NCBI GenBank assembly: GCA_963921425.1
Contig: OY992835.1
Coordinates: forward strand, 6,324,001 to 6,388,000
Origin: Dryas octopetala
Taxonomy: Eukaryota; Streptophyta; Magnoliopsida; Rosales; Rosaceae
Length of the DNA stretch: 64,000 bases
Direction of reading: 5' to 3'
The notes beneath the pieces were generated by a model. That model worked only from the letters and a program-made list of their open reading frames with translations. It was not told the DNA's origin and searched no databases. The translations under genes and the position numbers were made by a program. Of the stretch, positions 56,314 to 64,000 are shown in pieces. Position 1 is the first letter of the stretch; each line of letters starts with the position of its first letter.

Positions 56314-57816
56314 AATATGTAAATGATAGTTACATAATATGTTAAGGTTTAAGTTTGAAACATATTGCAGCTGACATGATCTAACAACAGATTTCAAATT
56401 GGGTATGGATTATCTTATAAGTATAACTAATCCTAACCAACAAATAACGAATCTCTTATATCAAGCTACCGTTCAAACAAACTTTACTGTGTTTTTTCCC
56501 TGAATGTCAATATGGTAGTTGTTCATATCTCAGCATACTTGTTCTACCGCAGAAGCCCAATTCTTCAAATGTATACAAGTGGCTGATTAATGAGTTAAAT
56601 AATTGCAGAAAACAAAGCCAGAGTGACCATGAATATTAGCTCAAACAACAACACCAATGGAGAATATTCAATATAAGCAAGCATATATGCCAAATCAAAT
56701 ATATTTCAAGGACCCTACCATACAGAACTCATGAAAATTCACCATATCTGAAGCTATACAGGGCGAATGATATATTTACAGAGATAGACAGAGCTAGCGA
56801 CATGGAGTTATTCAGAGAGAGCGAAAGAGATTGTGAGAGAGTATTATCTACCTTCAAGAATGGCAACCAATCATAGTCCCGATTTGCCACTGAATATTTA
56901 AGCTCCAACGGACCAAGAAATTCGCACACTATGGCACCGATCAACAAGAACGCATACCCTGATTCATCAGGTGGAACTGAACAGGGACCATTGGAGTTTC
57001 GTGAGTATCGACTGGGTGGTCTGAACGAAGGTGATGGGTTTATAATGGGTCCTAAAAGCAAAGTTGGCTTATAATAGAAAAAAAAAACCCTAATTCCCCT
57101 TAAAATTACAATAAAATAATTTCACCCATTATAAAATAATAAAACTTTCCAAAATATCTGAAATAATTGGAGGGAGAATCTACGTACCTAATGGATGGAT
57201 AATGATTTGTAGAGCTCTTAAAAATATAGCGGCAATTTTCAAAACCTTCATTTTGGAATAGTTAAAATATATCACCCTGCTATTATTGAAAAAATAAATC
57301 CTTGCACTTTATTTTCCATATTTCACAGTTTTCCAATATGTGTCATAATGCATTCAAAAACTCACACGGGTGTAAAATTAGGCGCCAACCATTCAGTACA
57401 GCAATTCATTCCTATTGTTTCCCTCCAACCATTCTGAGTTGCCTCCTTTAGTTTCATCCCTCAAACAGTAATGAATATTTTTGCTTTATGTATTGCAATG
57501 GCTGGGGTTAGATTAAAATATGCTTACTATATTCCAATGTATGGGGTTGGATGAAAGAAGAGGATGGGTTGTTGTGCGGCATGTATGTATGGCTTGTCCT
57601 ACATCAGACTACTAGGCAAAATCTATAGCATAAAATATAACATAATACATACACTTTTTCTGCAGTCTTAATAATACATCTAAATAAAACCAGTCATTGC
57701 TACTAATATGGTCACAAGTAGCAAACATATATTACATTCGTGGATATATGCATGATATAGGTAACACAGTCAAGTCAGCAACTTTTTTGGGCAGTGGCAA
57801 ACTTCATGCTCTTGAG
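55879..57816. other. Spacer upstream of the En/Spm gene
   Basis: No gene was recognised. It contains (CT)n at 56274-56310 and a 110-codon minus-strand frame at 56729-57061 (MLLGPIINPSPSFRPPSRYS) of unknown meaning, possibly a leader exon of the transposon gene. A second CACTA terminus was looked for and not found. Confidence 0.5.
56274..56310. repeat. (CT)n microsatellite
   Basis: An uninterrupted CT run of about 18 units. Confidence 0.97.
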
Positions 57817-57994
57817 CTATTTTCCTGACTCCAATCCGTAGGTCTCCCTCAGATATTCTTCGTAATCACTGTCAGTATCATCTAAGTTGGTTCCTGGCTG
57901 AGTGATCCTCGCCCTGTTTGCTCTTTTCTTCAGTCGAACCTTGCGAGGTTCCGGATTTGGATTAACAGCTCCATCTTCATGTTGCTTGTGCTTC
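57817..57994 (-). CDS. Unassigned last exon, basic then acidic
   Basis: After a good acceptor (TGCATATTAG at 57995-58004) the minus strand encodes 58 residues to a TAG: NPEPRKVRLKKRANRARITQ, then LDDTDSDYEEYLRETYGLES. Codon use and the clean acceptor make a real exon plausible. The charge pattern suits a nuclear protein tail. No upstream exon was found before the minisatellite, so it may be a relic, possibly of the CACTA element. The family is not recognised. Confidence 0.4.
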
Positions 57995-58229
57995 CTAATA
58001 TGCAGTGGGAAACGACAATCTCATATAAGCTGTGAGTGAGCTGTTAATAAATTTTGACATCAAGTGAAGACAGCAAAAAAATCATAAGCAAATCTTTAAT
58101 TAAGTTTCCATTTACTTGATCAATTAATAAACAAACATCCCCATGTGATAAAACACCAAACTCATTTAAAACAATTCTAGGATCTTAAAGATCACTTTTT
58201 AAAACCTTTTAAAAGTTTGCCAGCAAGTG

Positions 58230-59075
58230 TAATCGTCACTGAAAGTCCGGTCTCAAATTGGGAGAATCGGTCCTCAGAGCCACTCTAACTAGAGGACCGG
58301 TCTTCTAAGGAAAGGACCGGTCCTCTAGCCAATAAAATCAGAGCCACGCTTACTGGAGATCCGGTCTGCAATGGACAGGTCCGGTCCTCAAGCCCGGAAA
58401 TCCAGAGTACAACGTACTGGAGGTCCGGTCCTCATGAGAGAGGACCTGTCCTCTAGCTCATAAATTCAGCGCCACGCTTACTGGAAGACCGGTCCTCAAT
58501 GTGAATGGTCCGGTCCTGAAGCCCAGAAAATGAGAGTAACACTTACTGGAAGTCCGGTCCTCAAGAGAGAGTACCGGTCCTCAAGAGAGAGTACCGGTCC
58601 TCTAGCCCATAAATTCAGCGCCAGGCATACTGGACGACCGGTCTTCAATGTGAATGGTCCGGTCCTGAGGCCCAGGAATTCAGAGTAACACTTACTGAAG
58701 GTCCGGTCCCCAATAGAAAGAACCGGACCTCTCGCCCAAAAATTCATCACTACGTACACTGGACGACTGGTCCTCAATGGAGAGAACCGGTCCTCAAGCC
58801 CCAAAATTCAGAACCAGGCTTACTGGAGATCCGGTCCTCAATGAAGCGAACCAGTCCTGAAGACCATAAATTCAGAGTCACACTTACTGGAGGTCCGGTC
58901 CTGAATAGAGAGGACCGGTCCCCTAACCCAGAATTTCTGAGCCACACGTACTGGAGGATCAGTCCTCAAGGGAGAGAACCGGTCCTCAAGCCCAGAAATT
59001 TCTAATCGACTTACTGGAGGTCTGGTCGTCACATGGTGAGGTCCAGTCCTCAAGCCTTAAACACAAACACGAGTA
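58230..59075. repeat. 64-bp minisatellite with ACCGGTCC cores, about 13 copies
   Basis: Units run ACTGGAGGTCCGGTCCTCAA, then GGACCGGTCCTCTAGCCC and AATTCAGAGCCAC. ACTGG(A) anchors fall at 58352, 58416, 58480, 58545, 58629, 58694, 58758, 58822, 58886, 58950 and 59013, a period of 63-65 bp except one unit lengthened by a 20-bp internal duplication. Each unit carries two facing GGTCCGGT/ACCGGACC-type cores. Related cores reappear at 63815-63965. Confidence 0.95.
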
Positions 59076-59398
59076 CACTTACAAATCTCCCCCTTCCACG
59101 TTTCCTAGACAACACCGCTTATAGATAAAGATACAAGACACAAGACACAATTTAAGGACATAAACCTATACTAAGTCTTGCACTTGCAAATAATAGAAAT
59201 TACAAACAAACACAACCTGTGGAAAGCAAGGGAAATAAATGGAAAGCAAAATAGAAAGGATTCAATGTGAATTAAGAATTGAAGCACAACAAAATATTAC
59301 AACCATTGAATCAGTTCAATAAGATCCCAAAGTTAACTGAAAACACTACATCTCCCCCTTTTTGGCTAGGAAAAACCAAAGGCCTATTACAAGAAGCA
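59076..59398. other. Non-coding stretch between minisatellite and transposon gene
   Basis: AT-rich, with TCTCCCCCTT tracts at 59087 and 59351 that on the minus strand are purine-rich and resemble polypurine tracts of LTR elements. No gene was seen. Confidence 0.45.
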
Positions 59399-62300
59399 CT
59401 AAGGATAAAAATCAGGTAAGCGATCCTTTAGTTCGCTTAGGGTCGAGTGGATGTCGTGCAGATCCCCAGTATACCGCTACTGAAATGCATCCATGCGGTT
59501 ATCAAAAACATCCAGGCGAGAGTTAATTGTTGAGAATCCAAGGTCAAGCCGCTCCATGATGGAGACAAAGTTAGGTGCAGCAGGAACTCCAGAAGAAGAC
59601 GGCTCAGAGGGAGCAGTAGGAGTTGGAGGAATCGCCACAGGAACTTGAGCCACCACAGACCGGGAGTTAGCATCACTTTTGCGCAAAACCCATCCGTCAA
59701 TCGGACCATCCGGATCCCATAGTGGATCATCATCCATCACAGGAATGTCAGAACGTTCGGCAAGGCGAGTGATGAGACAAGGAAATGAAAGTTGAGAATT
59801 CACATTTTTGACCGTGCGACCACATTCCACAAGATGATTGAAAATGATGTCCTCTAAAGGAACAGGAACATCAGGGGTATTCAAGGCAATCATCAACCTA
59901 CACGCTTCATCAGAGATGCGGAATTTTTGACTCGTGGGATAAACATTGCATCGAACAAACATAAATAGCATACGAAATAGTTGTGTGCAATTTCCAGAGA
60001 TGACGCGATGAGAGGCAGGGAGAACGAATGTTGGTGCATCATAAAGAGTGGTGATAATGTGTTCCCGTGATAAGGAAGAAGTGAACTTAAGAAACTTTTT
60101 ATAATCAGTTTTGCCAGAGGAGGGTAGTTTACAAACACTACGAATGTCATCACGAGTAATCATACATTTGTGCTCCCAAAGAAACACATGTGAATCCTTG
60201 GTTACTTTGAAATCGGGAGGAAAGTTGGCATAAAACTCACCAACAATGTGAGACCCGGAAATTTTCAAATTTATTTTGTGATTTTTCCGTATTTTCAAAA
60301 AATTTTTATAGAATTTATTTGTTAGAAAATCTAATTTTTTTCACCTTGAGCTTTAAATTGTTTGACCAATTTTGACTAGGGTTTTGACCCAAGTTAGAAC
60401 TTTAAAAGGTAGTACTTTTACTCACGAACCCAACGGTGCAAGTCTCGTATTATTCCGAGTCCGGGAGATTATTTTATGAATTTCCTAAATTTTCTTAGTT
60501 TGTGGAGCTTAAAATTTTCGAAATTTTTATAAAGGGCAGATTGGTAATTTGACCTCATAGTTAATTAGTACTAGTTGATACGAGTCCGTAGTATTTTTCG
60601 GGGTATTTTTCTGAGTCCCGAGCTATTTTTAATTAATTTTTGAAGTTGGGGAATATATGAAAAAGAAAATAAAATAGGAAATCACCAGATCGCGCCACGT
60701 GGCACGATCTGGAGCGTCCATCGCTGCATGGCAGCAAGATCTGATGGCTGCATGTGCAGCCAAGTGTCAAAGCCTTCGCCACGTGTCAATTTCTCATTGG
60801 TCAAAGTTATGACGGTTGACTTGAGTCAACCCAGTCAACTCGGATGAGTCAACCGAGTTGACTCACTCACTCTCCCTATAAATAGCAGCGCACCCCCCAG
60901 CTGATCCCTCACATTTCAGCCGCACGCTTCCCAAGAGAGAGCTTCTCTCTCCTCTCTCCTCCTTTCTCTCTCTTCTTCAATCTTGTTTTGAGTTTATCTT
61001 GAGTTCTGGAGCTCCGATCGACGATCCGATTTCGCCTACGCGATCATGGCGACGAGCTCTTCAATTCTAGTAGTGTGAAGGCTATGTTTTGGTGAAGTTT
61101 TAAAAAAATCATTTTTGGGCTCCATAGGTAATTTCTTGATCCCTGTCGAACTTCTGCTAAAATTTTGATAAATCTCTTATTCATTAGGCTCTTTTAATCT
61201 TGTTATTTAGCAAGTCTAGTAGTACCGAGACTCTGCCCGTGGGAAGTCTTCAACAGGTATACCCTCAACCCAGCTTATTTAACCTGCTGTTATTTAAGTT
61301 GTGGTTATAGACGAAACGCTGTTTAACTGTTGTTATAAAATGAACTTAATAAATATTGAGGCCATATCAGTGGTAACCAAATAACGTGATGACTAAGGTC
61401 AGTCCATGAGCATACAGGCGTTGGGTACTGAGCCAGAGCTCCCTCAGTTTCCCCATGCACTGACCTGGTCACGTTGTAGGTTCATATCTGATCAACCTCC
61501 TCGACAATAAATTAAAATAGATATAGAAACCACACGGTCTGACATGACTGTTTGCCTCGGGGTGCAAGGTCATGTCGGATTAAGAATTCAGAGAAGCCTA
61601 GCAGTTACGCTAGTGCCAAACCTCTGAATTATACCTGGTCTTAACAGACAAGGTCATCAATTTACGTGAAGACCGTTTTTAACACCAGTTGTTGTCAAAC
61701 TAGGAACTCCAGTTACCTAAAGGAGATCGTTGCGACGTGGCAAATTGTGATTTGTACTCGAAAACAAGCAAAAGCTTTGGACCCTAGGTAGGGGGACAAC
61801 ACACTCTGACTAGTGGATTTCCTGCATGTACTATATAATAAATACTGTGTGATAAAGATGCATGTTTTTTATTGGCATATCTGCTTGGTTTTATGATGAT
61901 GAGAATGATGACTGTTATGCATATTCTCGTGAGATTGTTATTGTGTTTGACTTGAGAGTGAAAGGTCCCTTACGGTAGACCCTGGGTTTCGATCCCCAAA
62001 ACCTCATGAGGGGTTGTACGGACGGACTGGTCGATTGTCCTTCTTGGGAGGCCAGTCTAGGCGGTATAACCATGAAATGGCCACTTTCGCTACCCTGTCC
62101 CAGTCAAATGACTGCAGGACTTTGTTATGTTTTTGTGAGAGGGTAGCTAGCCCTAACGGCTGGTCAACAGGTATGATTCTGAACTTGGGCCCGGAAAACT
62201 GTATTTTGAAAATTGTGTGAGCATGCTACTCGTTTTACAAAGCTTGACAACTGGTTTGTGTTGTGCATTTGATTTTAAATTATCCCAAACTATTTTTCAA

Positions 62301-63128
62301 ACCTAGCAGGGAGTTCCCTGAGGGGGAGCAATGAACGTATGTGATGCTCACCCCTACATTGTTGTTTTTCTCCCTCTCAGGTGCTGCGCGTGTGGACTTT
62401 GACGGCCTCGATTGAGGGGGTGGTGGTGCGGTCTCGAGCTTGTCAACTCCTGTGTTCCTGTTTAGTCAGTATATTTTCTTGGGCAGGTCCTTGGTGTCCT
62501 TTTACTATCTTTATATACCCTTGGTCATATCTTGTATATACACTGAGTCCTTGGGTTGTCTACTTTTGAATTATCGAGTCTATATAAACAGTTTCTTTGA
62601 AGTTACTCTAAACAATAGTAGCTCCGAGGGTTGGTTTAATTCTAAATTAACTATTTCTGAATAAATTTTCCGCTGCAAACTCAAGCACTCTGATCCAACC
62701 CATTTTTACTAAACCAAAAGGCTTAACCTATTTTGTGGATATTTGGGATTATAACACCGGGGGATTGGTTGTTGTAGTCTCAGGTATTCTCAAGATAGGT
62801 GCCTCTGTTACGTACCTGGGTTTCGGGGCGTGACAAACAAGATTGATATTGTATTGAGGGAAGGATTCGACATATGGTCGCAGACCACGTGCCGCTAAAA
62901 TATTCACGAAGTCAGCACTCATCTCTCGAATGACAATTGGACGCTCAGATATAAAACCTCTATCTTCTATCACACCCCAACGGGCTTCACAGTCCGCATT
63001 GCGAAACCGTCTATACAGACTAGGGAATCCCTAGGAATAGGAGTCTCTTCCTGAGGTTCGGAAGAACTCGCTTGAGATTTCCGTTTCTTGGCAATGGGCT
63101 GCTGAGAGGATGCTTTCTTAGGGGCCAT
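59399..63128 (-). pseudogene. Putative plant-transposon-protein-domain gene, split by a solo LTR
   Basis: The protein starts at 63128 (MAPKKASSQQPIAKKRKSQ, a basic nuclear-type start), shifts frame near 63040, and continues as RRFRNADCEARWGVIEDRGF and ADFVNILAARGLRPYVESFP. It is cut at 62836 by the solo LTR 60247-62835, and resumes in frame at 60241 as GEFYANFPPDFKVTKDSHVF, ITRDDIRSVCKLP and ISDEACRLMIALNTPDVPVP. The xxEFYAN block and overall layout match the putative plant transposon protein domain found in large retroelement-linked proteins. An in-frame TAG (59477-59479) replaces a probable Gln, with coding sequence continuing to TAG at 59399. Its function is unknown; such genes are usually part of non-autonomous LTR elements. 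Confidence 0.72.
60247..62835 (-). mobile_element. Solo LTR of a large Ty3/gypsy-type element
   Basis: The block runs TGTGAGACCCGG to GGGGCGTGACA on the plus strand, with AACAA on both sides (60242-60246 and 62836-62840). On the minus strand it starts TGTCACGCCCCGAAACCC. It has no gag-pol frames, only short ones. The length (2589 bp) and ends parallel the solo LTR at 3353-6667. It contains a possible promoter area near 60870-60900 on the plus strand (CTATAAATAGCAGCG), which is opposite to the LTR sense. Confidence 0.85.
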
Positions 63129-64000
63129 TAAACTAGTCACCACAAAATTATAAGATGCCATACCATCAAGCGAAGATGATGAATAAGACCAACAACCCAA
63201 CGACAATTAACAAAATGCAAAAACACATATAACCCCAACAATTCCAGTATTCATTAGCCACAAATAATCCCAACAAATTACACAAGGGAACACAAACCAG
63301 CAAACAAACACATGGTCCCAATCAAGTTTAGAGAAACATAAATTGTATGTTTCGAGAAAGAGAACACATACCGGAGAGGACAAGCCATAACATCCATTTC
63401 GAACATTTTCAGAAAATAAGTGGAACCATGAAGAAACAAGCAACAAAGAAGACAAAGCAAGTTAGAAAACATCAAAAATAAATTAACATACTATTTAAGG
63501 AGAAGGAAGGTCCGGTCGAAAATTAGAGAAATACCTTGGTGAAGAACACAAAATATAACAACACAAATCAATGAGTAATCTTCAGAAGGGGCCGAAAAGT
63601 GAGAGGTCAGAACAAATTTTGAGATTCAATGTGATTTGATGAGGGATTGGGAGGAGGAAGCGAGAAGAAAATAAGAGAGAATGAAGAGAAGAGGAGCAAC
63701 GCGCGCAGAGGAGAAAGAGGGGGGCACGGGACACTAGCCACGCAAGGAAAGAAAGAGGGAAAAAAAATGAAAAAAAATGACGGAATATTTTGGTGAAAAA
63801 CTAAAATGACCTAAGGAGGTCCGGTTCTCAAAATAGAGGTCCGGTTCTCAATTGAAGCTGAAAAATTGTATTGCCTCTGGAGGACCGGACCTGTTAAGAG
63901 AGGTCCGGTACTCCAATTTTTTTTTACATTTAAATGAATTTTGTGTCCTCCAAAAGCAGGTCCGATTCTTCAACAAATTAGAAGCACAATGCTGAAGCAT
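63129..64000. other. Upstream region of the transposon-protein gene, with minisatellite-like cores
   Basis: No gene was seen. 63815-63965 repeats GGTCCGGTTCTC, GGACCGGACC and GGTCCGGTACTCC, close to the cores of the minisatellite at 58230-59075. If both belong to LTRs of one element, the window ends inside its 5' LTR. The right boundary is outside the window. Confidence 0.5.

Overview
This window is from a plant nuclear genome, almost certainly a eudicot. The evidence is spliced genes with GT-AG introns, plant-type families (a reversibly glycosylated polypeptide, a Pol III subunit RPC8-like gene, GTE and RecQ fragments), AT-rich spacers, CT/GA/AT microsatellites, and many plant transposon types (Ty1/copia, Ty3/gypsy chromovirus, L1-type LINE, TRIM-like, CACTA, and Mutator-, Harbinger-, hAT- and foldback-type MITEs). 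I cannot fix the family or species from the sequence alone. It reads as a gene-poor, transposon-rich segment: only one gene looks intact and the other recognisable genes carry breaks.

Layout. 1-7 kb: a copia-type element on the minus strand (92-6991, target duplication TTTGG) holds a 3.3 kb solo LTR (3353-6667, TTTTT duplication), which itself holds a hAT-like MITE (5198-5832). 7-10 kb: a MITE and low-information spacer. 9.7-16.3 kb: a kelch-like host gene (minus strand) split inside an exon by a 5.2 kb Ty3/gypsy chromovirus (10292-15515, GATAT duplication). 16.5-19.6 kb: a Harbinger-type MITE and a 5'-truncated LINE. 22.4-25.6 kb: a complete seven-exon RPC8-like gene (minus strand, 198 codons plus stop) with a TRIM-like element in intron 2. 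25.9-28.6 kb: a foldback MITE and a decayed copia 3' end with a tandem-repeat tract. 29.2-31 kb: a reversibly glycosylated polypeptide (UDP-arabinopyranose mutase family) gene, plus strand, with one in-frame TAG and one lost splice donor. 31.7-40.2 kb: a decayed RecQ helicase gene (minus strand) with many lesions and inserted elements.

41-45 kb: remnants of a papain-like protease, whose last exon sits in a near-perfect inverted repeat of about 0.97 kb, next to a GTE C-terminal fragment and two unassigned N-terminal exons with organelle-targeting character. 45-49 kb: a Mutator-type MITE with a 10-bp duplication, several tandem-repeat tracts and a GC-rich island. 49-52 kb: a receptor-kinase fragment with altered catalytic motifs and a copia LTR. 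52.3-57 kb: a CACTA end and an En/Spm-type accessory gene with three in-frame stops. 58-64 kb: a 64-bp minisatellite rich in ACCGGT, then a plant-transposon-protein-like gene split by a second solo LTR (60247-62835, AACAA duplication).

The genes do not form a pathway. The main story is layered insertion and decay. The most unusual item is the protease-derived palindrome at 41043-42010, whose transcript would fold into a long hairpin and could be a young source of small RNAs. All domain calls come from reading motifs by eye; no database search or alignment program was run.
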